Source: Polyporus tsugae (taxonomy: Eukaryota; Basidiomycota; Agaricomycetes; Polyporales; Polyporaceae). From it: 64,000 nucleotides of DNA. The DNA lies in contig JAHRBS010000013.1 in assembly GCA_024305745.1 (NCBI GenBank), positions 2,108,001-2,172,000 on the forward strand. Direction: 5' to 3'. Below, piece after piece: positions 47,945 to 58,370 of the stretch; positions within the stretch are counted from its first letter, which is position 1; each line of letters starts with the position of its first letter. Both the position numbers and the translations under genes were made by a program. The notes under the pieces were generated by a model. That model had not been told where the DNA came from, did no database searches, and saw only the letters and a list, made by a program, of their open reading frames with translations.

Positions 47945-48787
47945 TTAAACCTCTGCGTCGATGCCAACATCAACTCCCTCGTACTTCTTGAACGCCTCCA
48001 TGAACCGCGCCCAGCGCCCCTCGTTCCACCTCAGGACATCCTGCCACTCCTTGCTGTCCTCCCCAAGGACTATCTCGATCCACACCAGGAACCCTGCCAC
48101 AGTGATATCCGCATAGGAGATCCTGTCGCCCATGAAGAACAGCTTCTCCTGCCCGCCAGCTCCCAGCCACTGCTTGAAGGTGTCGAGCGCCTGCTCGATG
48201 CCCTTCCAGTGCCGCTCGCGCTTCTCGCTGCCAATGGGCGCAAACTCCTCCAGCTTCGCGCCGTACGCGGCCTCGCGCGTCTCGCGGAAGTACTTGGCGC
48301 TCTTCGCCCTCAGCTGCGCGTTCGTCGCAGGCAGCATGATCTGCAGCAGGTCTGACAGCAGCAAGGCGCTGAACGCAGCGTTGAACGCGGCGTGCAGCGC
48401 GTCCGCCTCGCGCGGGATGAGCGTCGGCTTGTCGGGGTATGTCTTGTCGAGGTACCGCGCGATCGCGGCGGACTCGGAGACGGTCGTGTTCGTGTTCGGG
48501 TCGTAGATCGTGGGGAGGGTGTACTGGGGCGAGCCGTCCAGGCCCTTCCCCGTGGGTGCTGCGCCGATCTTCTTTGAGATGGAAGCGATGTCGGGGTAGT
48601 CGACCCAGACAGTCGTGTATAGTATGCCTTTGTAGTTCAGGGCGTATCTGTCCAGACAGGTTTGCATTTCCGGTTGGGTGCTCGGTGATGGGACTCGGAG
48701 AAGCACTCACCTGGTCTTCCAAGTATTTGGGGACCATGCGCGGCCATGGATATTGCTTGGTATGTCGTAGAATACTATGGGCTCCAT
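47945..48787 (-). CDS. Glutathione S-transferase, fungal GSTFuA-like, copy 1
   Basis: This is a two-exon gene (48711-48787 and 47945-48647; 259 aa). The N-terminal thioredoxin-like domain begins MEPIVFYDIPSNIHGRAWSP and NTWKTR, then YALNYKGILYTTVWVDYPDI. TLPTIYDPNT and ESAAIARYLDKTYPDKPTLI give the glutathione-binding Glu/Asp-Ser region (SES). The C-terminal helical domain includes EKLFFMGDRISYADITVAGF. SPNTWKTR followed by LNYKG is the signature of basidiomycete GSTFuA enzymes, which detoxify or bind wood extractives; assignment to that class is inference. A second copy follows 316 bp upstream on the same strand. Confidence 0.88.
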
Positions 48788-49103
48788 CTCTCCACGATGT
48801 GGGTGGTGAACGTGGGCTTTGAAGGCTTGCACAACATCATGAGCACACGCGTCCCTTTAAGCACGCGGCCGCCATTGAAATATTGCATTCTGCATTGACA
48901 GTGCTGCCAGCGCCGATCACACCCTGTCTATTGCAGGAAGTTGGGAAGCAGCTGCCAGGACTTCTATTCGAGTCATATGTTCGCCCGCGTTGCTGACTGA
49001 GAAAGCTTGGTAAGTCGGCCTACTATTTCTATCCAAGCAGCTGGCAACTCACTTCCCACATATTCTCTCAGTCATACGAAGGCCTATTACTAACGACATT
49101 CCT
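48788..49103. other. Spacer between tandem GST genes
   Basis: 316 bp holding the promoter of GST 1 and the 3' flank of GST 2. No other feature seen. Confidence 0.55.
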
Positions 49104-49970
49104 TCACAGCCGAGCCTGCTCACCAACATCGACTGCGCCATACTTCTCAAACGCGGCCAATAGCTTCGCCCAGCGGCCTCCATCCCACGAGATCATCTCC
49201 TTCCACTCCTCGCTATCCTCGCCCATGCACGCCTTGAACCACATAAAGAAGCCCGCGACGATGATGTCGGCGTACGTCGCACCAGCATCGTCTCCCAAAA
49301 CGAAGCTCCTCTCCTTGCCATCAGCTTCGTACCACGACGCGATTTTGCTCGTGGCCTTCTTCACTTTGGCCCAGGCCTGCGCACGCGCCTCGCTCCCCTG
49401 CGGGGCAAGCTCCTCCAGCTTCCCACCCAATCGCACCTCCCGCGTCCGGCGGAAGTACGGCTGGCTCCCCGGCCGGAGCACGCTGAACGCGGCGGGGATG
49501 ATGATCGGGGCGTGGGCCGCGCCGAACGCTCCCAAGAACGCGTCCTGGAACGCGTCGATCAGCACGCCCAGCTCCGCCGGGACGAGCTTGTGCGTGTCCG
49601 GGTACGTCTCGTCGAGGTACCGCGCGATCTTGCCCGAGTCGACGACGGCTGTCTTCGTGTTCGGGTCGTAGATCGCGGGGAGCGTGTAGAGAGGCTGTCC
49701 GTCGGGGAGTGTGGAGGTAGGCCCGACGCTGATCTTCTTACAGAGGGCGGCGATGTCCGGGTACTCGACCCAGGCGGTTTGGTAGGGGATGCCCTTGATG
49801 TTCAAGGAGTACCTGCGTGTGAGTTATTGGACTCGGTCAGTGGGATTCTGCGTACAGTGCTGTTATCAGCCTGAGGATCGTGCGGCGCACCTAGTCCTCC
49901 AAGTGTTTGGCGACCACGCCACACCTTTCGCGGTGCTGGGAATATCGTAAAATACGATGGGTCGGGACAT
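49104..49970 (-). CDS. Glutathione S-transferase, fungal GSTFuA-like, copy 2
   Basis: Tandem paralogue of GST 1. Exons are 49891-49970 and 49104-49812 (262 aa), with the intron at the identical position after WRTR. It starts MSRPIVFYDIPSTAKGVAWS and continues YSLNIKGIPYQTAWVEYPDI. The glutathione region reads LPAIYDPNTKTAVVDSGKIA and RYLDETYPDTHKLVP. The helical domain keeps GDDAGATYADIIVAGFFMWF. Sequence divergence from copy 1 is considerable, so the duplication is not recent. Catalytic activity cannot be judged because the GSTFuA active-site residue varies. Confidence 0.88.
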
Positions 49971-50777
49971 CTTGTTTGGCGATGTGAACGACGTGAAGAC
50001 AGCCGTTCAAGACTGGGGTAGTGGTGTAAGTATACTTGGGTTACGTTAGGTATACCTGTGACCAACTAGCGCACAAACGCGAATGAAGGCATGATGACTA
50101 ACTGCGATCCTGGGACCATTGACAAACCGCTATGGGACCGGGCTGCGGACGGAAGCAGTACATGCGAACCGTTTCCGAGTGACGAAGGCGTTGAGGAGGT
50201 ATGAGCGCCCGAGCCCAAGAAGGAGCGCCGGAGATATCGTTGGTGTTCGTGCACTAAACACTTACAGTATCGACTCTGGCGGCATTTGACCTTGTACCTA
50301 GGAACGCCCTTGAAGTTGAGGGATTGCCTACCGTCCGCCAGTCGAGTGTGAGCCGGTGCTATAGTAACGGCGACAAATGGGGGTCAACACACCGAGCGCT
50401 AGCTGTTCTGAATTCAGATGTTCGGCAACCAAGGATTTTCCCCGATGGAGATTACGAACACCGTAATGGAGTTAGAGCAATTCGACCACCTAAAACTCTC
50501 CGCATGTGAGCAGGGATACAGTGAGCAACGGTGTAACGCCAACCACCAATTACACATGCCCTAGATGTACCATAGGCGAAACATGTCGTGGAACCCACTC
50601 GAGATATCCAGTACGTTGAAGTTGGCCAACGCTACTAAATTTTGCTAGGGTACGGTCCGTATATTAAGCTAGAATCCCAAGAGCATTCGAGAACATAGTC
50701 CAAACGTGACCATCCATCACTACATCCAGTCGTCTCCAAATGGCGTCATGCCGCCCACACATTGAGGTCATTAGAAT
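49971..50777. other. Intergenic, possible GST remnant
   Basis: Upstream of GST 2. Minus-strand bases at about 50293-50325 read QSLNFKGVPRYK, resembling the LN-x-KG-x-PY start of GST exon 2, and may be a relic of a third copy. No further GST homology was found around it. Confidence 0.35.
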
Positions 50778-52414
50778 TTAGTACACGTAGGGGATAATGC
50801 GCCAGGGTACGAGCTTCGTGTACTTGTGCCAGTCCTTGCCATACCTGCAACAGGTCGTCAGCATGTTTTAGCAGCGCTTGCCGAGTCAATACGCACTTCT
50901 TCTCGCATGCCTCGTCGTCACGCCTCTGACGGTGAATGAGCAGGACAGCGAAGTAGGCGACATAGAAGTATGTGATGGGCGTGTTGAACCCAGTCGGGAG
51001 AGACCAGGCGAGAGCCATGAGAAGATCCCCCCTACAATTTGGGCGAATATCAGTTATTCGTTAGGTCCAATAGTGAAGAGATGAACGCACATGTAGTTCG
51101 GGTGGCGAGAACGACCCCACCAGCCCGAGGTGAGAAGCTTGCTTCCGCGCTCGGTGGTCATGAATTCAAGGTCTGTCAGAATGGTCAATCCACGTGATCG
51201 TTTCCCCGAACGCAACTCAAACTTACTCTTAGGGTTACGGCCGTTCCGGAAGTCATTCTTCTCGCCGTTGGCGGCACGGAAGATATAGTAGCCCACCAGG
51301 TTGACAGCGATGATCAGGGCGGTGTAGATGGGACCAAGCTCGATCGGGTTGAAGACAAGGTAACGGGCTTGAAGGGAGTAGACGAAGGGAACCCAAGCGA
51401 GGTCGCCGACTGCCAACATGAAGCCGAAGCCGTCGGTGATGATATCCATCGTGGTGAAGATGGCAGGCTGGGGCTTTGTTGAGAAGGGAACGTGTCGGTG
51501 TATAACAGTGGAAGCCTACCTCATTGTAGAGACCATCAAGGACATACCACGACTGGAATGCGAACACGAGCCACATTGAATCGGTAACCTTGTCAAAGCC
51601 GCCACGTCGCACGGCCTGTTCGCAAATCATGCCGATGTCGATGACCACCCAGAGCATGAGGCCAGGACGAAGCTCATTGAAGGACTTGATATCGAAGGAA
51701 CCGATGGATGGGTTCAGCTCACGACCAATGTAGAACTAGACAGAACGAATGGTTAGCGATAGACATGGATGCGAACAAGGGAAGATGGCGGCGCACATCA
51801 TAGATGGGGTTGGCACTGTTTCCACCGAGTGCGAGAAGAGCGCCTTGACGGAATGATGCAGCGTAGACAGCAATGCCTTGAAGAACCGACATGAGAATAG
51901 ACGCGGTGACGAGACCGGTCCAGTGCTCGTAGATGAAGGTAAGGGGCTGAGGTCCCTCGCGATAGAGGGTCCCGAGGACGAGACCAAGAACCAAAAGCAT
52001 AGTGGAAAATGCTAGAGCAATGCGAGTAAGCCACGTTAACCTTCGAGAGAATGAGAACACACCGTTGATTTTGTACTTCTTCTTCTGCCCGTCGCGCATC
52101 AGCGTGCCCTCGATCCAGTCTCCGGGGAGGATAAACCAAGCGACTACGGTGAACCAGTACCATGCAAGGTAAGCGAGGACAGCTTGGGTGTCCCAGAGGC
52201 CCTTCCAAAACTCCAAATTCGCTAGCGAGTCGAGAACGACAGCGGTGTCGATGGATGGCGGACAACCACCTGTGTGTTCGGAGCAGGCGAAGTAAAGGAT
52301 GTAGGTCAAAGTTGGGACACCGATGGTGATGGCAAACGCGCCAGGGGGGCCGAAGAATTCATAGTGTGTTGTGCGTGGATTGAGGTTGGATACGGCCTTT
52401 GAAGACGAGGCCAT
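50778..52414 (-). CDS. ERG24: Delta14-sterol reductase (sterol C-14 reductase)
   Basis: This is a membrane enzyme of ergosterol synthesis that reduces the C14-C15 double bond after C14 demethylation. Exons (minus): 52063-52414, 51797-52011, 51520-51735, 51227-51467, 51091-51172, 50897-51031 and 50778-50844 (435 aa). Start [20 protein letters not shown]. The family signatures are [20 protein letters not shown] followed by [11 protein letters not shown], and [20 protein letters not shown] with [22 protein letters not shown] lies between them. The C-terminus is [21 protein letters not shown]-x-IG-x-FD points to the ERG24 rather than the ERG4 branch. About eight hydrophobic segments fit an ER membrane protein. 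A non-functional copy sits at 8010-9669. Confidence 0.9.
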
Positions 52415-52658
52415 GGTGGGGTCGTGGACGTGGACGTGGGGGAAGAGCCGCGTCTGGCGCCACGACTCACTGGACGCGTCAGACGCGTGTCGGTTGTGGC
52501 CTGATCAGGGCGTTTCTATGAATTAGTTTTGGAGGATAAGTCCCGGAAAGGAAAACCAACGTTACGGCGTGACGAGAATGGCGTGACGGGGCGGGGACGT
52601 CGGGGAAGAGGCTGCGGCTGTCGTCCTCTGCGACCTGGTCACCGACCGGCATGACGGG
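52415..52658. promoter_or_regulatory. Divergent promoter ERG24 / SHOCT-like gene
   Basis: A 244-bp shared upstream region between ERG24 (minus) and the gene starting at 52659 (plus). It contains repeated GACGCGTC/ACGCGT motifs (about 52473-52492). I see no TATA box. Confidence 0.45.
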
Positions 52659-55162
52659 ATGGGCTTTTTCTCTGCCAGGCGCGCTGATGACCTCCGCTCT
52701 CCTCCAAACGATGACCTCCCCGTCGCGCGTATCATCCGCTCCAGATTCGTACGTCGATCACCATCATTCACGCTGCATTCATCCATCCATTAATTACTCC
52801 CGCCACAGTACGGCAAGGCGAAGGGCAAGGAGCGCGAGGTAGCATCCTCCCCCGCCTCTCCCGCCGCGACCCCTTATACCTCCCCATCCCTCGCTATATC
52901 CACCGCTTCCATCACCTCCAAGGCCAACACAGACAAACGCTCCATCGTAGGATCCATTCGTGGCGCCCGGCCGAGCACCTCCACGTCCAGGAATTGGCCT
53001 GGCTCCTCCACTGCACACCCCCGACGGAACGGCAATGTCAATGACATGACCAGTTCTCGCACGTCAACGGACATCGTCACGTCAGTCAGCTTCTTGCCAA
53101 TCCCCGCGTCTCATGACTTAAGTGCAGACATGCTTCAGGGTAACACTCGCTCAACGACTAAACGAACTCGCAACGGCTAACTTGGAGGGATTGCTCAGGT
53201 GAGTGGCATCTGTCTCGTTGACCTAGGATCCCTTCGCTATGGGATGTCCAAGCCGTACCGCTTCTTCGCTTCTATTCCCCGGACTCGCTCCACTATTCCC
53301 GTCTCTCCCTCCCCGAATCCCAAGTACCACGCGTCAACGCAAGCCTTGGACAATGTCGTGGGCGGATGGGGACGGGGCTTTCCAGGATACGCCAAGCACG
53401 AGGATGGGATGGTTTGGGTGACTTGGAGACCTTGCACAGTCATCGGTGAGAGTACTGGACAATCCGGCATGTACGTGGCGGAGCGGTGGGAAAGGTCACT
53501 GAGAGCTCAGGGACAAGCTGAATGGGACACCCGTGCTTCCTATTCAGGAACCTCCTGCGCCGTTCGTAGTGTTCACGGAGATGCACACGATCGGCCACCT
53601 CTCCAGTGGAGGGGGAAAACGAATGCTCACCACTCATTTCGCTCTTTTTCACGCGACATTCGAAGCTCAACAGAACTTTCATCTAGTGACGATGAATATC
53701 GCCTTCTTCGTCAAAATCTCTTCGAACGACTCGCTAGTGGCTCAGCCATACCCACAGAAGAACCTTTGGTACCCATGTCCAGGCCGCCGCCCCACACAGC
53801 TGACCTACGAAGTGAGCACATACCATTCACCAGTGTGGTTGGCATGCTGAACATACAATAGCTTCGGCATTTAATGAGCGCCGCTCCTCTTCTAACTTCC
53901 ATGTACATCCTCCTGCATCAGCTCGCACCCCTTCTCTCGCTTCCAAGAAATCATTCACGTCCACCGTCACCGGCCTTCTTCGGCGCGCAACGAGTCGTCG
54001 GATCGTTTCATTGCCCCCCGACACCCATGGAAACGATACCATAAGTGTCTACTCCATTGTTTCGTCGCCCCCAGAACATGCTACACTCCCTCGGACGCTT
54101 TCAAAGCAGGCCAGTGAGACTTCCCTGGGCACAGACGCGGCTTCCTCTAGGTTATCCCGGACGTTTTCCCGCAGAAAGGTCATCGGCGCCCATACCTTCA
54201 GTGCCACAGATCCCGGGCCCTCCCGCGCAAGGACACGCTCCGGCAGCCGCACGGCACCCCCTTCTTCGTACCACGGCTCGCCGTCCACAGGGACCGAGTC
54301 GACATATACCCACATTAGCATCCACGACATACCCGACGATGACCAGGTGGAATCCGTGCAAGACATCCGACATCAAATCGAAGTAGTCGAAGCAGAAGGC
54401 CGCCGTCTGCTCGACGCGTTCAACGGCCTCGAGCTCTCCACCCTCACCCGCCAACGGCGGCCAAACCCGCCCATCATACCTCCCCTACCGTCGCACGGCA
54501 CCCTCACAGACGGCGGCTGGCCCGCGGGCACGCTGCGCCCCGGAAAGGACCTGGACGCGATATCGTTCAAGTCAAGCGGCTCGGCGCGCACCGCGCGCTC
54601 GCTAAAACGCTCGCCGTCGTACGGCACTAAGATGCGGTCGGTCCCGTCGTCGACGTCGCCGCTGTCGTCGCAGCCCCTGCTCACGCACAAATCGTCGATA
54701 TCGTCCGTATCCTCGCGCGGCAGGCACGGCGCCCCGCCGACGCCCCTCTCGGCGTCGGCCTTGCACCCAGGCCTCGCGAGCAGCTCGAGCGTGAACCTCG
54801 CGCGCAGCACGGGCCACCTGCCGCTCGAGACCGTCGAGGAGGCCGAGGGCGACCGCCCCCGCCCGCGGCTCCACACGAGCCGGAGCGGGAGTATGCACCG
54901 GAGCTCGCGCTGGACAGAGGCGACGATCACCCCGATCTCGCCGTCGTCGCGCTCCGAGGTCGGCTCGACGGGCTCGGGGAGCAAGCGGGCGGTAGCCGTA
55001 GCTGCAGCGATCGACGACGAGGAGCTGCTGAGCATGGAGCACGAGCTGGCGGACATCCGGCGGAGGCGGGCGGAGGTGACGGGCCGGTACGAGGCACGGC
55101 TGGAGTACCTCCGCGCGCGGCTAAAGGGCGCGGAGCTGCGGGAGAAGATCCTGCGGAAGTGA
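52659..55162 (+). CDS. Conserved basidiomycete protein with SHOCT-like segment and C-terminal coil
   Basis: Unknown function. Exons: 52659-52748, 52809-53080, 53139-53198, 53687-53811 and 53862-55162 (615 aa). The start MGFFSARRADDL leads across intron 1 to IIRSRFYGKAKGKERE. Exons 3 and 4 join TLAQRLNELATANLEGLLSD to DEYRLLRQNLFERLASGS. This pattern (helix, short turn, DEY/EF, helix) resembles the SHOCT domain of oligomerising proteins; that is my inference. The long last exon is Ser/Thr/Arg-rich and probably disordered. The end is a heptad-like coil (ELADIRRRRAEVTGRYEARL...). Intron 3 is 488 nt, about ten times the usual length here. Position 2 is Gly, so N-myristoylation is conceivable. Confidence 0.75.
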
Positions 55163-55749
55163 GCAGGGGGAAGGGGAAGGTTGGAGGAAGTGCGTGTGCT
55201 GCTGGTGCTGTCCCACGTTCTTGCATATATACACACAGACACAGAGAATACTGCTAACAGCCCTCTCGACATCGGGCACGATGAAAGGTGCTGTCCCCTC
55301 GTTCGCCGCCCACTCATTACCTTCACGAGTTCGTTCACGTCGACATATATACCGATACCGATATCCGTACACTTTGACTAATGGGCTGTAATCTATCTGC
55401 GTCGCGTACATACCTTAGGTACGTAGTCTAATCCTCAGCTGGCGTTCGGGGGTCGTGTTGCGTATGACCCCCTCGCGCGGATCCTCCGTTGCGCCTTTCT
55501 ATCTCGTCTGCATCTGCACGGTCCCTCGCTTAGAACAGAAGTTGGCTGGCTATATGTAGCGTAGTCAATGTTTGTACATGCATGAATGCTCGCACCTGTA
55601 CTTAACCGCGTTCTATGACTCGGTGTCGTACACTGTGATAGCAACGCATCGTAACCATGCCGAGTAAATACCGCTGGCACGTAAAATGTAGTAAAATTCT
55701 TGCTTGTATATGTACGTGAGATCACGGCCCTCCCTCCTCAACCCGAGGT
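55163..55749. other. Convergent 3' flank
   Basis: Between two genes ending toward each other (55162 plus, 55750 minus). No gene or repeat recognised. Confidence 0.6.
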
Positions 55750-56915
55750 CTAAACCCTGGTCACTGACCACACCATATAAGGGCGTTCCACCTTGTTCTC
55801 AGGGTACGTCCCGAACGCGCTCAGACCCCCCGTACGCGGTCGAAGTGTCGCCTCCACCTTGACCTGGGCTCCAGCCTGCGCGAAAATGCCCTCCCATAGC
55901 TCCTTCCAGCTCTCTGGGCAATGACAGTTCATCCTGGTCCCTTCTCCAGGGCGCCATATCCCCTTGGCCGGCATGCCGCAGTGCGACCCGAAGATCATCG
56001 AGCCGGGGAGCGGCGAGAGGAGCCCGGCGAGGAAGCGCGCGACGCGCTCTTGGCCATCGAAGTCGAAGAGATGGAAGAAGGCGCCGACGAAGATGGCGGA
56101 GAGTTTGCCGTGCAGCTGGTTAAGAGACGTTACTTCGCTGACGGGAAGCCCGTCGGGAGGGAGGGGAGTGGTGGAGGTGGGAAATGGCGCGACGGTAAGG
56201 TTTGCGGGGTCCAGGATGTCGCCTTGCAGAAAAGGGACGGGAAACGTCTCAGGGCTGGAGGGATAGAGTTCATGGCCGAGATCCCAGAAGTCTGTGACAA
56301 TGTTCGACGATGGTCAAAGATAGGCCGAAGAAGACCGGGTGGAGCTCACTTACCCTTGCTCAGGTCAGCGGCGATTATTCCCGTCACCGGCCACCCGTCG
56401 AGGACTGCTTTGCGAATTTCGGTTCCAACTACAGTGCAACGGAGACTTTAGCTCAGTTAACGAGCAGCGGTGCGGGTATTCGCAATACACACAGCAGCAT
56501 CCCATGTCGAGAAATATCGCCCCTTCTCGCTGCTTTCCCAGCTCAATGAACTGATGGTACGCGGGAAGGCGCGCCATTCTGAGCCTATTTGAGAATAGAT
56601 CTTGTCAATTCGACGCTGCACGCATGTGGCAAATACAAAACCGAAACGAAGATAGTTACCTCATGAAATCGAACATGCGGATGCATGGGTACTGGTAAAG
56701 CTGCGGAGCTCCGTCAGACACAGTCAGACACTGAGGGAGAGAAGGGACGGGCATACCGCGAATGCCTTGGTCTGCGCGGCAATGATATGCGTTTTGAGCT
56801 CCTCGTCGTCCTGGATTCCAGTGGTTGCCTTCATGAACGCTTTCTCTTCTTCATCTAGTGCATATAGGGAGGGATCGAGGGCCTTCGCCCAGCCAGGCCG
56901 GTGTGTTTCGGACAT
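55750..56915 (-). CDS. SAM-dependent methyltransferase, paralogue 2
   Basis: Inverted paralogue of the gene at 37542. Exons (minus): 56757-56915, 56660-56700, 56493-56584, 56354-56428 and 55750-56291 (302 aa); the first four have exactly the same lengths as in paralogue 1. It reads MSETHRPGWAKALDPSLYAL, LYQYPCIRMFDFMR, ARLPAYHQFIELGKQREG, AIFLDMGCCFGTEIRKAVLD and GWPVTGIIAADLSK. Then come DFWDLGHELYPSSPETFPVP, LHGKLSAIFVGAFFHLFDFD and MIFGSHCGMPAKGIWRPGEG. It ends YMVWSVTRV. The near-identical first exon (about 47 of 53 residues) suggests either recent duplication or strong constraint on the N-terminus. Confidence 0.85.
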
Positions 56916-57323
56916 CCTTGGATTGTTCTCTTAGAGTCCCGAGAGCAGTGGGGTGGAATGGAGAGGTCGAGACTGGCATGTCGGTATTTATACGTGAGCG
57001 GCCGAGATATGTGCCGCAGCTCGGCTTGCCACGGGGTCAAGGTTCGTGGGATGGCTAGAGCTCGAACTGGTCGACCATGGTCCATACTTGGCCGTCCTTG
57101 AGGTGCTTGAGGTGTTGTAAAGACCGGACTGCTGTACGTGGTGGCGGCCAAACAATGTGAAAGCGACGCTGCAGGAACTGGGTCCGTGTATAGTTGCGCG
57201 TCCAAATACCATTTAATATCGAGTGCGTGCATCCGTATATGCCATGAGAAGCGGGTCGCCGGGTGTCACTTGTAGACGGTATAGTAGGTAGACCGACTGG
57301 GTGTGATGGTGCAAGACTCCTCC
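56916..57323. other. Intergenic, no gene seen
   Basis: 5' flank of methyltransferase 2 and 3' flank of YKT6. Nothing recognised. Confidence 0.55.
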
Positions 57324-58135
57324 CTACATGATAACGCAGCAAGAGTTTTGCTGAAGGAGGGAGGTTAGTTGATCAGCGCAGAGATCGCAAAGGATTATCG
57401 AGGACAAACATACCTTCTTTGCCGTCTTATAGAACATCTTATTCTGCATCGACAATTCATTGGAGCGGTCTACTAAATCATTGATCTTCTCTCCTCGCTG
57501 CAGAACTGATTCGATTGTTTTGTGCTATGGACCGTAAGAAGTTAAGAACGTGCCTGTCAGTTCGCTGCGCGCGGTATGGGACCAGGGAGGACGAGCGAGA
57601 CATACCAGAATGATCTTCGTCTCATCTAGCTCCTGCTGCACCTTCATGATTGCATCCGCTTGTCTCGGATCCTGGTACTTCTGCAAATAGGTGTTGACCT
57701 CATGGAAGGATATGGCAGCGGGGGTGCTGAAGGACGCCTGTGGAACCTTCGCGATGAAGTCGTCGATGAGCTTCGTGAGGAGAGAGAATGCAGGCCGGAC
57801 GGGGTACTCGTGATCCGCAATCATGGCAGCTACACGGGACACCAACGCTGGCATGACTACGGCCGGAAGGTATGGAAGGATGAGGAGGAAGACGGACCTG
57901 CAAGCTGCTCGGCGCCGCCGCGGTTGTAAATGTGGGCGGTATAGACGTTCTCCTGGATGCTTTGCCGCTGACCTTGTGGGGTGCGCTCTGCAACGGTCTT
58001 GGTAAAGAAGGACATGAACTCCCCGACAGAGCCGCGTTGGTAGAAGGAGAAGGAAGAGAGGTCGGACGCGCTGCTTAGGACTACCGCGGACTTGTTTGGG
58101 GGCGCAAGGACAACAGCAAGCGAATAGACCTTCAT
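57324..58135 (-). CDS. YKT6: R-SNARE YKT6
   Basis: This is a prenylated SNARE for ER-Golgi, Golgi and vacuolar fusion. Exons (minus): 57898-58135, 57606-57847, 57414-57524 and 57324-57350 (205 aa). The N-terminal longin domain starts MKVYSLAVVLAPPNKSAVVL and includes SSFSFYQRGSVGEFMSFFTK. It runs to DHEYPVRPAFSLLTKLIDDF. The SNARE helix is IMKVQQELDETKIILHKTIE to LVDRSNELSMQNKMFYKTAK, with the central Arg layer in VLQRGEKI. The protein ends QNSCCVIM: the two cysteines are the palmitoylation and farnesylation sites of the CCxxM box typical of YKT6. The last exon is only 27 nt and encodes just the lipidation signal. Confidence 0.95.
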
Positions 58136-58370
58136 GATTGCGTTTGTGGGTGGTCGGGAAGCAAAGAGTACTATATCAGCGAGATAGCGCGGAGAGGGGA
58201 AGCGAGAGGTGCCAGTGGAGAGAGATGCTCATCCTGCAAGGCGGCAACACGATCCTGAATGTAGCGCCCACCGCTTGACCGGCCCGCCTGGAGAACCAAG
58301 GCGAGATCATTTTGCGCTGGACTGGCTTCTCTCGTCAACGTTCAACATCCGACTGTCTTCATCTCCACCT

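Noticed and set aside
53199..53861. 220-aa plus-strand open frame as a separate gene
   Set aside because: Its last third is exon 4 of the SHOCT-like gene and the first part lacks an ATG start and any domain; treated as a long intron.
54373..55338. 321-aa minus-strand open frame
   Set aside because: Antisense of the Ser-rich last exon of the SHOCT-like gene; low-complexity Ser/Arg content explains the openness.
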